From Candidatus Nitrosotalea bavarica (GTDB lineage: Archaea > Thermoproteota > Nitrososphaeria > Nitrososphaerales > Nitrosopumilaceae), in assembly GCF_900167955.1 (NCBI RefSeq), contig NZ_FUYK01000003.1, positions 1-64,000 of the forward strand: 64,000 bases of DNA, written 5' to 3'. A program made the translations under genes and the position numbers. Shown here in pieces: positions 1 through 9,449 of the stretch; position 1 is the stretch's first letter; the number at the start of each line of letters is the position of its first letter. The notes under the pieces are model-generated. The model saw only the letters and a program-made list of their open reading frames with translations, did not search any database and was not told the origin of the DNA.

Positions 1-267
1 CAACAAGGACAAAGACCACAACAACCAGGTCAGAAACCACAACAAGGACAAAGACCACAACAAGGACAAAGACCACAACAACCATCACAGCCAAAACCAC
101 AAACAATTACAACTGAAAAATCAAAAACTGCAAAGTCTAGTACTGAAGTCAAAGTAAAGAAACCACGTGCACCACGAAAGAAGAAAGCAGAAACTGCTGC
201 AACAAAGCCAGAAGGTACAGTTTCTACAACTGAGACTTCAAAGACTGAAACAAGTACCTCATCTTAG
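1..267 (+). CDS. C-terminal end of a Q/P/K-rich low-complexity protein (5' truncated)
   Basis: The frame is open from base 1 to a TAG at 265-267 and codes 88 residues. The first 30 or so are tandem PQQGQR-like units rich in Gln, Pro and Arg. Then comes a basic stretch (KKPRAPRKKK) and a Thr/Ser/Glu tail. Such tails are disordered and often bind nucleic acid, but the folded domain lies outside the window, so no function can be given. The sequence reads as coding because the repeat unit is in frame throughout. Confidence 0.75.
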   Translation, partial: QQGQRPQQPGQKPQQGQRPQQGQRPQQPSQPKPQTITTEKSKTAKSSTEVKVKKPRAPRKKKAETAATKPEGTVSTTETSKTETSTSS

Positions 268-328
268 GTATTTTCTCTTTTCATTTTCTAAATACCATTT
301 TTATTATCGCATTTTTGATCATATTTGA

Positions 329-844
329 TTGCCAAGAAAGATACAGATTACAATCATTGGAAATAACGAAAATGGAACTACTCCTGAACTTGTAAAGATT
401 GCATATGAAACAGGAATTGAGATTGCAAAATCAGGAGCGGTTTTAATTACAGGAGGGTTAGATGGTGTGATGAAAGCTGCAAGTCATGGTGCAAAAGATG
501 GTGGAGGTTTAGCTATTGGAATTATACCCCAAAATGATGCATCATTTGCAAATGAATATTGTGATATCGTAATTCCAACCGGCATGGGCCTTGCAAGAGA
601 TTTTCTTACTGCATTATCAGGTGATGGTGTCATAATTATCGGCGGAGGTTCTGGAACTTTATCTGAGACTTGTGCTGCGTACATGCACAAAAAACCAATT
701 GTGGCAATCAAAACAAGTGGAGGGGTTGCAGAAAAATATGCCGACCAGTATCTAGATCATAGAAAAAATGTCATGATAATCGGAGTAGATACTCCAAAAG
801 AAGCTGTTAAAGTAATTTTAGAGAAAATTAATTTTGCTGCATAG
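329..844 (+). CDS. LOG / TIGR00725-like Rossmann protein
   Basis: 171 aa with a nucleotide-binding fold of the lysine-decarboxylase-like/LOG superfamily. The glycine-rich stretch ITGGLDGVM (about residue 40) and the GGGSGTLSE motif (about residues 101-109) match the PGGxGTxxE signature, with Gly in place of Pro. Family members include nucleoside 5'-monophosphate phosphoribohydrolases and molybdenum-cofactor carrier-like proteins. The TTG start is the only one that keeps the first beta strand (IQITIIG). The 3' end overlaps the convergent dehydrogenase by 17 nt. The substrate cannot be read from the sequence. Confidence 0.85.
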   Translation: MPRKIQITIIGNNENGTTPELVKIAYETGIEIAKSGAVLITGGLDGVMKAASHGAKDGGGLAIGIIPQNDASFANEYCDIVIPTGMGLARDFLTALSGDGVIIIGGGSGTLSETCAAYMHKKPIVAIKTSGGVAEKYADQYLDHRKNVMIIGVDTPKEAVKVILEKINFAA

Positions 845-1970
845 ATTTCAAATACGGATCTGGCTCGTAGAACTTGTTCTCTTTAGATAATCTTTGTAAT
901 TCATCTACGATTTTTTGTATGCCGAACTCTTTTGCGGTATCAAACAATGGCTTTTTGAGCCCCATTCCAAGAGACAAAGCCTTTTCAATCTCTATGACAT
1001 CACTTGCTTGATTTGTTACAAGCCATGCCGCATTATTTAGTATGTTTCCCAGTAGCTGTATTGGATTGAATTTCTTTGCCAGATCTTCAGTTAGATTGAT
1101 TCTCTCATATTGCTCACCAGAATACTTGTAGAACCCCTCCCCACTTTTTTGTCCCAGTTTCTTTTCATTGTATAGTTTTTCAATTAATGGATGCGGATTG
1201 ATGACCTTTTTGTCTCTAGAATGCATCTCTATCGTAGCTTTGTGAATTACATCCATTCCTGTAAAGTCTGCCAATTCGAATATGCCCATTGGGAAGTGTA
1301 ATGTGAATTTTACTGCCGAATCAATCTCTTCTTTTGTAGCACCTGTACGGTCCATTGCATATGCAGCTTCATGCACTAGCGGAATAAACAATCTGTTTAC
1401 GATGAATCCGGGTACATCTTTTTTGCATACGACTGGTTCTTTCGATACTGATTTTACAAAATTAATTGTCATATCTAACAATTCCTTTGATGTTTTTTGT
1501 CCCGGTATTACTTCTACTAGCTTCATCAATTGCGGGGGATTGAAAAAGTGGATCCCGATAAATCGCTCTGGTCTTGATGTAGTGTTTGCAATCTCGGTGA
1601 TAGGTAAAGTGCTGGTGTTTGATGCAAAGACTGTCTTTTGTTGAGCAACTTTGTCTACCTCGGCATATACTTTTTTCTTTAATTCCATTATTTCAGGTAC
1701 TACTTCAATCATCAAGTCACAGTCTTTGAGAGATTGGGCCAAATCAACTATCGGTGTAATCCTTGAGAATATTTCTTGTCCTTGTTGTTCTGTTATCTTT
1801 TGTTTTGATACTAACTTATCCAAAGACCATTTGATTTTTTCCATGGCTTTATCAAGAAATTGTTGTTCTATATCACGCAAAATTACATTGTATCCTGCCA
1901 TTGCAGATACCTGGGCAATACCATGACCCATTATTCCAGACCCCAAAACCGTGATGTTTTTTATCGTCAT
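828..1970 (-). CDS. 3-hydroxyacyl-CoA (3-hydroxybutyryl-CoA) dehydrogenase
   Basis: About 380 aa. The N-terminal NAD-binding Rossmann fold shows GSGIMGHGIAQ and is followed by the dehydrogenase signature (NTSTLPITEIA, HFFNPPQLMKLVEVI) and the helical C-terminal domain (DVPGFIVNRL, FPMGIFELADFTG). A second half-length C-terminal domain follows, as in archaeal forms. It oxidises (S)-3-hydroxybutyryl-CoA to acetoacetyl-CoA. In ammonia-oxidizing archaea this is a step of the 3-hydroxypropionate/4-hydroxybutyrate carbon-fixation cycle; that role is inferred. I prefer the ATG at 1970, directly before TIKNITVLG; an in-frame ATG at 1991 would add seven residues. Confidence 0.92.
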   Translation of the reverse strand: MTIKNITVLGSGIMGHGIAQVSAMAGYNVILRDIEQQFLDKAMEKIKWSLDKLVSKQKITEQQGQEIFSRITPIVDLAQSLKDCDLMIEVVPEIMELKKKVYAEVDKVAQQKTVFASNTSTLPITEIANTTSRPERFIGIHFFNPPQLMKLVEVIPGQKTSKELLDMTINFVKSVSKEPVVCKKDVPGFIVNRLFIPLVHEAAYAMDRTGATKEEIDSAVKFTLHFPMGIFELADFTGMDVIHKATIEMHSRDKKVINPHPLIEKLYNEKKLGQKSGEGFYKYSGEQYERINLTEDLAKKFNPIQLLGNILNNAAWLVTNQASDVIEIEKALSLGMGLKKPLFDTAKEFGIQKIVDELQRLSKENKFYEPDPYLKSMQQN

Positions 1971-2027
1971 GTTTACTAGTCTAATTTGCATCTATTTGTA
2001 AGTTTTTGGAGATAATCGATTATTTTA

Positions 2028-2858
2028 TCATATTTTTCCCAAGGGGTTGGATCTTATTAGCAATAGCAACACAAACCCTACTATCATTACAGATATTGTT
2101 GATACTGGAAATTCTGGAATTATCGCTTGAATTGTTTCATTAGACATCTCTATCACATTAGACTGTGTAGAGTTTGCTTGATTCACAGATGCAAGATTTC
2201 CCACAATCACCTGACCAGTCATCCACGGATGTATTGCACAAAAATAATTATAATTGCCAGATGTTGCGAATGTAAATTCAAATGTCTTTTCAGACGGGAT
2301 AACACCGCTATCAAATAAAGAACCTACATCACATCCTGAAACATTTACTGTTTTATGTACAGAGTACGTATTTTGACCAATTCCTTCAACTACAACAACT
2401 TCAAACGACTTTGCTGCTGGAGAGACGTAGGCCTCATAGACCAGTTTTCGTATAGGCGCAATTACATTATCTGCAGCATATGGTTGGTATTGGGCAAGCT
2501 TTGCATAAATTGTTTCAGTAAGAGATGTGCGAACCATTACCGTTGGATCTACGTTCCTGCTATCGGTTTCTACTTGAATTGTAAAATGAGGTCCGTTGCA
2601 TAGATTACCTACACTTGTAATTGTGTGACTCACAGAATCTAAATTCTTCCAAGTTACGGTTGTTCCAGGTACAACATTTAGTGGATTTGATGAAAAACAA
2701 TTGTTTGCAATTACACAAGGAGCGTTTGCACTAGAACTTGCGCCTGTCTGAATATCCACCTCTGCTTGTACTTGTCCCAACGCTGGAATGACAGTGAAAA
2801 CTCCAAATGCTGTACACAGTGAAATTATTCCACAGCATACAATACAAAAATAATTCAA
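2028..2858 (-). CDS. Secreted cupredoxin with C-terminal membrane anchor
   Basis: 276 aa. An N-terminal signal sequence is followed by a plastocyanin-like beta sandwich. Probable type 1 copper ligands are His in DSVSHTITS and Cys, His and Met in NYFCAIHPWMTG near the end of the domain. A roughly 100-residue insertion separates the two ligand strands. The C-terminus has PEFP, a hydrophobic helix and a short basic tail, a variant of the PEFG sorting signal. It probably acts outside the cell as an electron carrier; such proteins are abundant in ammonia-oxidizing archaea and often replace cytochrome c. The redox partner is unknown. Confidence 0.88.
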   Translation of the reverse strand: MNYFCIVCCGIISLCTAFGVFTVIPALGQVQAEVDIQTGASSSANAPCVIANNCFSSNPLNVVPGTTVTWKNLDSVSHTITSVGNLCNGPHFTIQVETDSRNVDPTVMVRTSLTETIYAKLAQYQPYAADNVIAPIRKLVYEAYVSPAAKSFEVVVVEGIGQNTYSVHKTVNVSGCDVGSLFDSGVIPSEKTFEFTFATSGNYNYFCAIHPWMTGQVIVGNLASVNQANSTQSNVIEMSNETIQAIIPEFPVSTISVMIVGFVLLLLIRSNPLGKI

Positions 2859-2986
2859 TTCATAATTTGTTTCATACTGGAATATATCGTTTTATTGGAC
2901 ATGTAAGGAAAGCAAAAACTTTGAACCCAAGAGTAAAAGAGTAAAAAAGATATTTCATTTCAAAAAAAAGTCCAAATGAATTTGTG

Positions 2987-3943
2987 CTATACACAGGCTA
3001 TATCGTTTAAATCTTTTCCATCATAAAGTTCCTTTATGGCATTAGTGTCACAGTCTGATATGAATGGAAAATCTGTCTCAATCACATAATGCATCAAATC
3101 TTCTTGAACAGTTGAATGCCCCAGTCCCAACGCATGGCCAAATTCATGCCTGATTACTGCCCCCAGTCGTTCTGGTGAAAGGTGGTCCACATCATAAACA
3201 GTTATGGACGATTTGAGTATCTCCTGCCCGTCTGTTGTAGTTTTTGTATATCCGTGATACCCATCTGGATTTTCAAGATTGGAGAGAGTTATTGTTATGT
3301 CCCCCTCTTCCATTGGAGATTGGATTATGTTAAACTTGGTTGGCATGTAAAATTTAGAATTTTCATTTTTTATGGACTCGATTGCACCTTGCCAACCTTT
3401 GTAATAAGTTGAAACAGTACCAACGGGGCCCCTATCTACCAAAGAGTTATCTATTTTCATAGATTCTTCTGAGAGAATTGCATTCTTGATGGCGTCAATC
3501 TTTTCTTTTGAAATATCATCTGCATTTACTATATTGACGTTAAGAATTTGATTATTTGTCAAATGCCATGGCTTCCATGTGTCAATTGTGTTACTCCTCA
3601 AGTCTTGTATCAGAAATTGTGTTTTGAGTGGAGCATTGTTAGAATTACGATATAACTGTAAATCACTTGGAACATAAGAAACAAAAATAAAAACTGCAAG
3701 TCCTAGCGCCACTACTATTGTAATATTTCGTAAAATCTTATTTTTACGCGGTTCTCTTAATAATCCAGTTAAAATTTTCTTGTCTTCGTGTAGAGTTTCA
3801 ATGGTCCTAGTTTTCTCTGCAATATTATGTTCAAGATGAACTGTAGTTGTTTCTAATGCATCCAAACGTTTCTTAAGATCCAAATTCATTTCTTGAAGTA
3901 AGTTTTTTTGGGATACTAGGTCTTCAAGAAACTCTTGTTTCAT
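2987..3943 (-). CDS. Membrane-anchored matrixin-like metalloprotease with N-terminal coiled coil
   Basis: 318 aa. Residues 1-65 are a predicted coiled coil and about 70-91 form one membrane helix. The rest is a metzincin-type protease domain: HEFGHALGLGH at 266-276 gives the zinc ligands H266, H270 and H276 and the catalytic Glu E267, and DLMH after it supplies the Met-turn. The domain is likely extracytoplasmic with the coiled coil inside the cell. The start overlaps the stop of the upstream response regulator by 4 nt, so the two are probably translationally coupled. The substrate is unknown. Confidence 0.88.
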   Translation of the reverse strand: MKQEFLEDLVSQKNLLQEMNLDLKKRLDALETTTVHLEHNIAEKTRTIETLHEDKKILTGLLREPRKNKILRNITIVVALGLAVFIFVSYVPSDLQLYRNSNNAPLKTQFLIQDLRSNTIDTWKPWHLTNNQILNVNIVNADDISKEKIDAIKNAILSEESMKIDNSLVDRGPVGTVSTYYKGWQGAIESIKNENSKFYMPTKFNIIQSPMEEGDITITLSNLENPDGYHGYTKTTTDGQEILKSSITVYDVDHLSPERLGAVIRHEFGHALGLGHSTVQEDLMHYVIETDFPFISDCDTNAIKELYDGKDLNDIACV

Positions 3944-4455
3944 AGAGTAATTGCCCTTACCGGAGATATTTTATTCAGGACATGCACTATCTCGTCAATA
4001 TCATAAGGCTTGTAAATTATTGCAGACGCGTTGAGTGAAAACAACTTTTCACGCATAATATCTGACGAATCAGATGTCATCATTATGATTGCGGCATCTG
4101 GTTGGATTTTTCTGATTTTCTCAAATGCGTAAAATCCATCATATCGTTCCATCAAGACATCTAAAAATACCACGTCTGGTCTAAGTTTTTTATACGTCTC
4201 TACTGCCTCAGAACCATCATACCCCTTTCCGATTACCTGGATTCCCTTAATCTGTAAAAAATCAGACAGGATAGATACTACTCCCTTATCATCATCAATC
4301 ACTGTGGCAGTAAGGGAGTTTTTGTCATTTACCGGATAAGGCTGAGAATAACTTACCATTTGTTTTATGAAATGCAGAGTATGCATATTAGATGAATTTT
4401 GTTTAGATTGAACAAACAAATTTTTCCTAATTTTTGACCGATCAGAATATTTCAT
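3940..4455 (-). CDS. Single-domain response regulator (CheY-like)
   Basis: 171 aa. A 47-residue N-terminal extension precedes a receiver domain. Conserved residues are the acidic cluster D54-D56, the phosphoacceptor D99 (VFLDVLM), T127 and K149 (YKPYD). There is no output domain, so it must act through protein contacts. The 4-nt overlap with the downstream metalloprotease suggests a common operon. The extension is poorly conserved in appearance, so an internal ATG (residue 24 or 33) may be the true start. Confidence 0.88.
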   Translation of the reverse strand: MKYSDRSKIRKNLFVQSKQNSSNMHTLHFIKQMVSYSQPYPVNDKNSLTATVIDDDKGVVSILSDFLQIKGIQVIGKGYDGSEAVETYKKLRPDVVFLDVLMERYDGFYAFEKIRKIQPDAAIIMMTSDSSDIMREKLFSLNASAIIYKPYDIDEIVHVLNKISPVRAITL

Positions 4456-4527
4456 ACCGCATGTTGTACAAAAAGTTAATTTGAATAAAGTTATAGTTCT
4501 CAGTTTACAAAAGATTTTTTTGAATAT

Positions 4528-5031
4528 CTATCTCAGATAATTTTTGAATTTGCTCGAAAAAGTAAATATTGTAACAATCAGGATAAATGAAATCCCAAAC
4601 ATGGGTATGGTAAAAGTGCCAAACTCTGGAACTGTTGCAGTCATGGTCTTGGTCTGTGTGACAATGAAGCCATTGATCTTTGCACTAGCTGCTATATTGA
4701 AATTACCAGACGTTGCAGTAGGCGGAATTTTAAACTGTAGTGCAAAGTTTCCGTTTTGATCAGAGGATATGGTTCTGATGAGTATGAGATTTCCAGAAGA
4801 ATCTTTGATTTGTAATGCAACCAGTACGTTTGGTTGTCCTGTCACCATACCGCTTAGTTGAACTATATCTCCTGGAAGATAAGCGCCCTTGTTAGTTACA
4901 AGAGTTATTGATTGATCCACCTGAGCAAAAGAATTCAAGACTCCTGAAGAAGCAAGCAATGCTATCACGGTAAAAGATAGGAATCTATTCTGATTTTGCC
5001 TATGAAAGTCCGACAAAGTATGATAGTTCAT
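4528..5031 (-). CDS. Secreted PEFG-CTERM protein with MG2-like domain
   Basis: 167 aa from the ATG at 5031, which places a clear signal peptide (FLSFTVIALLASSG...SFA) at the N-terminus. The frame is open to 5082, but that extension has no signal character. One beta-sandwich domain follows (NKGAYLPGDIVQLSG, then NGNFALQFKIPP), like alpha-2-macroglobulin MG2 domains. The end is VPEFGTF, a membrane helix and a basic tail, the thaumarchaeal PEFG-CTERM signal. It overlaps the end of the giant Ig-repeat gene by 32 nt in another frame, so the two are probably co-expressed. Confidence 0.82.
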   Translation of the reverse strand: MNYHTLSDFHRQNQNRFLSFTVIALLASSGVLNSFAQVDQSITLVTNKGAYLPGDIVQLSGMVTGQPNVLVALQIKDSSGNLILIRTISSDQNGNFALQFKIPPTATSGNFNIAASAKINGFIVTQTKTMTATVPEFGTFTIPMFGISFILIVTIFTFSSKFKNYLR

Positions 5032-8000
5032 TGGATTGTGGTACACCCCCCTTATTTGGCCAGTCTGTAAATACATTGGCATAGATACTGGCTAATCCAA
5101 TCCCAGAATCTGAGGGGACATAATAAGGAAGAATTACTTCTGATTGCCCTGGGCTTAATGCATACTGGGCAGACGCAGTACCAAGACTGCTCACGTTAGA
5201 GTCAAAGATATTTACAGTTATGAGAGATTGTGCAGTTACTGCTGAGTCAATTACGACTTTGACATATCCTGTCTGTCCTCTTTGGATCAAGGATATCGGA
5301 TTACCTTGCTGATCAGTGGGTTGGACTGATATAATTGTGATTCCACTTGGTCCAGTAGAATTATTTTCTACGTTTGTAACACAGGGATTTATTCCATTTA
5401 TGACTGTGAGTTGTCCCATCCCATTAAAGCATGACTGGATTTTATTGTCTGCAAGACCATATGCAACATTTAGTTCATTGTTAAGACTAACCATTTGAAC
5501 ATGGTTTATGGTAGCATATTGGTTAAAGACTGCAAGTGCTTGATCTAAATTTCCTCCGGTGTTAAGTGTATTCTGCATTGCAGTATTTGCCACAGACATT
5601 CTCTGTTTCATAAAATTAAATTCGGCTTGGAATACTGGGATAGTTCTATTGTCACTCACGGTTGTAAGAAAGTTTGAGTATGCTACATTAGATGTAGTGG
5701 ACGCACTTGCCTGTTCAAGTGTAGTAAGATCTTGTTTGAGTTGGCTAGATGCGGCCTGTCTTTGTTGTAAAACCAATTGTTGGTTTAGAGTATCAGCAGT
5801 CTCATTTCCTAAAATATTTGCTACCTGTCGTTTGGACGTATTGATTTCTTGCAAAATTTTCATTGCCATCGGATTGTTTTGAAGACTTGGGCCTGCTAGT
5901 GTTGTGAATTGAATTGAACTTGAATTGGATTGATTTCCAGAAACTGGGATACTTGTACCGTTTACATTAATACTGCTTAGATCAACATTCACTGTTCCTA
6001 CAGAATTGATTGCAGTATTTTTTGCAGTGCCGTTCTCATATGAAAGTGCGAGAAGACGTGCCTCACTAGGACTCATGAATGTCATAGTATCATTTTGAAT
6101 TACAACTCCAAGTGTTGCATAAGCTTGGTTATTTGTCATTACTGTAGATATTGTATTTCCTGTCCCCGAAGATAGTCCATTCGATGAACTTGTGCAGCTT
6201 TGCGGAGGAACTGGAACATATGATATGGGAAGTGTTGAAGGATCTTGGAGATCTGTTGCAAGACATGACTCTGGACTTAACGGTATACCTCCATTGTTAG
6301 GCCAATCCGAATATACGTCGGTAAAAACATTTGCTAGTCCTGCTTGGACACTAGAAGGAATGAAAAATGACAAGATCAGTTGTGAAGTTCCAGGGGTTAC
6401 AGTTGATTGGATAGAGGTAGTACCAAGACTGCTCTGATTGGCATCAAAGAGGTTAAGTGTTAAGAGTGCCGGCATTTTTTCATCGGATGAAAGTGAGACC
6501 TTGATAAATCCATTTTGACCCTTTGGTAGCATTGAAACAGGATTTCCTTGTTGATTTGTGATTTGTACCGAGTCAATTGTAACACCATGAGATTTGAGTA
6601 CTGTAAACTGGGTAGAGTTGGTATAATTCATTCCATCCACAAGGGTATTGACAACGTCATGATAGATTCCAGTTTGATAAGTGTCAGGAATTTTGAATTG
6701 AATGTACCCTGTTCCATTATCATCTGTCGTTATCGTTCTTGATATGATATTGTCACCTTTTGGATTTGAAACTCCTACAGCAATACTTTGGAGACTTTGG
6801 CCTGGAAGATTTACAGATAAAGTGACTACATCTCCATATGCATAATACAATTGATCAGTATTCAACAAGAGAGATGATGGAAGTAGAATTACGGATGACT
6901 GGGATGTGCCATAACTACCAGAATGTGTGTTATCCCCGCCATATGTTGCGGTTACTGTTACTTGATTTGTAGACGATATGGATGGAGTATATGATACGAC
7001 ACACACATTAGATGAAAGCATGCATGAAACTGGATTAAATGTGCCCCCTGCATTACCATCACTCCATGATACAGTACCAGCAATTTGTTCTGGTGAAATA
7101 GTTGTATCAGATAGTGTTGCAGTAAACTGTACGTGAGACCCTCTAGCTATGGTTCCTGTATTTGGTGTGACCGTTGTGACAGTATTAGATTTGGAAGAGA
7201 TAGTTACAGATGATGTACCGGTACTACTAGAGTGTAAATTATCTCCATCATATGCGGCAGTCACTACTATTGAATTTGGATGATTGATTGCAGTGGTGTA
7301 CGATACAATACAGTTACCAGATGAAAGTATGCATGAAACTGGATTAAATGTGCCCCCTGCATTACCATCACTTAATGATATAGTCCCAGTAGGAATGGTT
7401 GGCAAGTTGGATGTATCATCTATTGTCACGCTAAGTTGAACTTGAGATCCAGGATTTATCATTACAATATTTGGTACGATGGTGGTAGTGGTATTATTTA
7501 GTAGATTTGGTGGCACAGAATATGTTCCCACACTCACATAATGAGAGGTATCTCCGCCATAGTTTGCAGTGATAATTATCGTATTTGCATAATTTTGTGG
7601 CGGCGTATATGATACAGAACAGATTCCTGATGATAAAATACAATATGACGTACTAAATGTGCCTCCCACATTTCCATCACTCCAGGATATAGTCCCAGTA
7701 GGAATGGTTGGCAAGTTGGATGTATCCATAAGTGTTGCAGTAAACTGGACCTCAGAACCAGGGGTTATTGGAATGATATTTGGTATGATGGTGGTAGAAA
7801 CTACATGAAGTACATTTGCTGTTAAAGTGGAGGTATTAGAGCTACCAGAATGTGTACCATCTCCACCATAGTGTGCAGTTATTATTATTGTACTTGGATA
7901 ATTTTGAGGTGGCATATATGATACGATACAAACACCAGATGATATTCCGCATGTAGCAGAGTTAAACAAACCTCCCACATTTCCATCACTCCATGATACT

Positions 8001-8605
8001 ATGCCAGTAGGAATGGTTGGCAAGTTTGATGTGTCAGTGACTTGCACAATAAAGGATGTTGGAGATCCTTGATTCATCACAAAATTAGGTGTTACAACAA
8101 CTGATGTGAAATGTATGAAATTTACTGGCAGATTAGATATTTGTGGCATGCCATGATGAGATGAAGTCATGTTATATCCGGCAGTATTGTTTGAAAATGC
8201 TCTTTGCGGTATACCGTGATAAGGTGAAGTCATGTTATTTCGTGGGGCAGGTGATGTAGTTGATTGACTAGTACTAGGTTGTATAGTAGAACTGTTAGTA
8301 CTTGGAGATGTAGTTGGTTGACTAGTACTAGGTTGTATAGTAGAACTGTTAGTACTTGGAGATGTAGTTGGTTGACTAGTACTAGGTTGTATAGTAGAAC
8401 TGTTAGCATTATTTTGAGAATTTGTAGTGCCATCTACTGAAATAATTTGAAATGATGAGGATCCATTATTTGTAGATATGTTTGAAACTGAGTCGCTTGA
8501 CGAATTGATAATGCTAGAATTACCAAGTGATTCCATGGAAAATGCATATTGTGGAAAAACTAACATTGCCACAAAGAAAATAAAGATCAGTAGTGTAAAT
8601 GTCAT
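5000..8605 (-). CDS. Giant secreted Ig-like-repeat surface protein
   Basis: 1201 aa. An N-terminal signal sequence (about 1-24) is followed by a Ser/Thr/Pro-rich linker with three 18-residue repeats. Four tandem Ig-like domains of about 95 residues come next, each with SWSDGN/SLSDGN, two cysteines about 10 apart, and YGGD/YDGD. An MG2-like domain follows, and then two copies of a module ending in DWPN(N/K)GG(I/V)P, near residues 790 and 1180. Between them lies a helical Gln-rich region. No PEFG anchor is seen; the overlapping downstream gene carries one. A surface or adhesin role is likely. The gene is preceded by the shared 39-bp promoter element. Confidence 0.85.
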   Translation of the reverse strand: MTFTLLIFIFFVAMLVFPQYAFSMESLGNSSIINSSSDSVSNISTNNGSSSFQIISVDGTTNSQNNANSSTIQPSTSQPTTSPSTNSSTIQPSTSQPTTSPSTNSSTIQPSTSQSTTSPAPRNNMTSPYHGIPQRAFSNNTAGYNMTSSHHGMPQISNLPVNFIHFTSVVVTPNFVMNQGSPTSFIVQVTDTSNLPTIPTGIVSWSDGNVGGLFNSATCGISSGVCIVSYMPPQNYPSTIIITAHYGGDGTHSGSSNTSTLTANVLHVVSTTIIPNIIPITPGSEVQFTATLMDTSNLPTIPTGTISWSDGNVGGTFSTSYCILSSGICSVSYTPPQNYANTIIITANYGGDTSHYVSVGTYSVPPNLLNNTTTTIVPNIVMINPGSQVQLSVTIDDTSNLPTIPTGTISLSDGNAGGTFNPVSCILSSGNCIVSYTTAINHPNSIVVTAAYDGDNLHSSSTGTSSVTISSKSNTVTTVTPNTGTIARGSHVQFTATLSDTTISPEQIAGTVSWSDGNAGGTFNPVSCMLSSNVCVVSYTPSISSTNQVTVTATYGGDNTHSGSYGTSQSSVILLPSSLLLNTDQLYYAYGDVVTLSVNLPGQSLQSIAVGVSNPKGDNIISRTITTDDNGTGYIQFKIPDTYQTGIYHDVVNTLVDGMNYTNSTQFTVLKSHGVTIDSVQITNQQGNPVSMLPKGQNGFIKVSLSSDEKMPALLTLNLFDANQSSLGTTSIQSTVTPGTSQLILSFFIPSSVQAGLANVFTDVYSDWPNNGGIPLSPESCLATDLQDPSTLPISYVPVPPQSCTSSSNGLSSGTGNTISTVMTNNQAYATLGVVIQNDTMTFMSPSEARLLALSYENGTAKNTAINSVGTVNVDLSSINVNGTSIPVSGNQSNSSSIQFTTLAGPSLQNNPMAMKILQEINTSKRQVANILGNETADTLNQQLVLQQRQAASSQLKQDLTTLEQASASTTSNVAYSNFLTTVSDNRTIPVFQAEFNFMKQRMSVANTAMQNTLNTGGNLDQALAVFNQYATINHVQMVSLNNELNVAYGLADNKIQSCFNGMGQLTVINGINPCVTNVENNSTGPSGITIISVQPTDQQGNPISLIQRGQTGYVKVVIDSAVTAQSLITVNIFDSNVSSLGTASAQYALSPGQSEVILPYYVPSDSGIGLASIYANVFTDWPNKGGVPQSNELSYFVGLS
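8253..8406 (-). repeat. Three tandem 54-bp repeats inside the Ig-repeat gene
   Basis: The period is exactly 54 bp (units begin at 8253, 8307 and 8361, the last one incomplete). Each unit codes 18 residues, SSTIQPSTSQPTTSPSTN, a likely O-glycosylated or spacer linker. Copies are almost identical in DNA, so copy number may vary between strains. Confidence 0.9.
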
Positions 8606-8631
8606 TTTGCTTTATATGGGCAATTCAATAA

Positions 8632-8670
8632 ATAAAGAATTACGACACATTGTTCGGTAACATTGTTACT
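8632..8670 (-). promoter_or_regulatory. Shared promoter/operator element, copy 1 (Ig-repeat gene)
   Basis: On the minus strand the palindrome GTAACA-N-TGTTAC is followed by about 15 conserved bases and a TATA-like TTCTTTATT about 27-32 nt before the ATG at 8605. Over 39 bp it is nearly identical to sites at 21563-21601 and 30038-30076. The spacing implies a leaderless transcript with the palindrome just upstream of the TATA/BRE region. Confidence 0.75.
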
Positions 8671-8730
8671 GATAAAAGTGTAACAATTCATTATGGGAGA
8701 ATTCAAGAATTAATCCCGTGAATTATCTTT

Positions 8731-9315
8731 CTAAAATCTAAATTTTCGAGATATTCCCAAGACACCAATGACAGATATGACTACAATCATGCCTGCAAGA
8801 GAACCAAATTCTGGTATAGGCATAGCAAGTTTGGAATTCATTGTAATGTGGTATTTGTCTACAAAGCCTGCAGTTACTTCCAGCGCATATTGAGATGGTT
8901 GTCCGGTTCGATTATAGATTGGACATGTAGACTGGTCAGCAAAAGTACAAGGTGGAACGTTCTGTTCTATGTGTAATACATTTCCATTACTATCAAACCA
9001 AATCATGTCAAGTGAAAATTTCATGTTTGGCATCCACATGGCAAGAACTTGAGGGGCATTAGGTATGAAAAGCATACCTTCAGTGTAAGGAAGCGGATCA
9101 CTATTCTGCAATCCTTGTTCCATTTTATCTGGCGTATCAGCTATTTTCACATTGAGAGTAACATTATCTAGGGTTATTTCCTGACTGGAAAAAGTACTTT
9201 GGTTAGATGATAATACAAATGCTGTAGAAGCACTACTATCGGCTTGGGCATATTTAACAAAAAATAGCAAGAGCAGGCATACAAGTAATGCTGAAAAAAG
9301 TAACGATTTTTTCAA
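8731..9315 (-). CDS. Secreted DUF192 protein with PEFG-CTERM anchor
   Basis: 194 aa. A signal peptide (1-25) precedes a DUF192 domain. Typical features are the KIADTPDKMEQGL stretch, LPYTEGMLFI, the MWMPNMKFSLDMIWFD core and an EVTAGF near the end. The C-terminus is IPEFGSL, a membrane helix and a basic tail (PEFG-CTERM). DUF192 proteins are small extracytoplasmic proteins of uncertain function. It lies upstream of the giant Ig-repeat gene on the same strand, 125 nt away, and that gene has its own promoter element. Confidence 0.88.
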   Translation of the reverse strand: MKKSLLFSALLVCLLLLFFVKYAQADSSASTAFVLSSNQSTFSSQEITLDNVTLNVKIADTPDKMEQGLQNSDPLPYTEGMLFIPNAPQVLAMWMPNMKFSLDMIWFDSNGNVLHIEQNVPPCTFADQSTCPIYNRTGQPSQYALEVTAGFVDKYHITMNSKLAMPIPEFGSLAGMIVVISVIGVLGISRKFRF

Positions 9316-9449
9316 TTATATCTTACATGTCGGGGGTAGAAAATTAACTTTTCAATAAATCAAGTCTAAAAGTTACTGATCTTTTTTCAAATATGTGTTT
9401 TAAATCGCATGTTGTCTGCAAATTATCTCAAGCACTACCTTGTTTTCTT

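Noticed and set aside
4528-5082. Frameshift joining the Ig-repeat gene with the PEFG gene
   Set aside because: The downstream ORF has its own signal peptide right after an ATG at 5031, so an overlapping separate gene is simpler.
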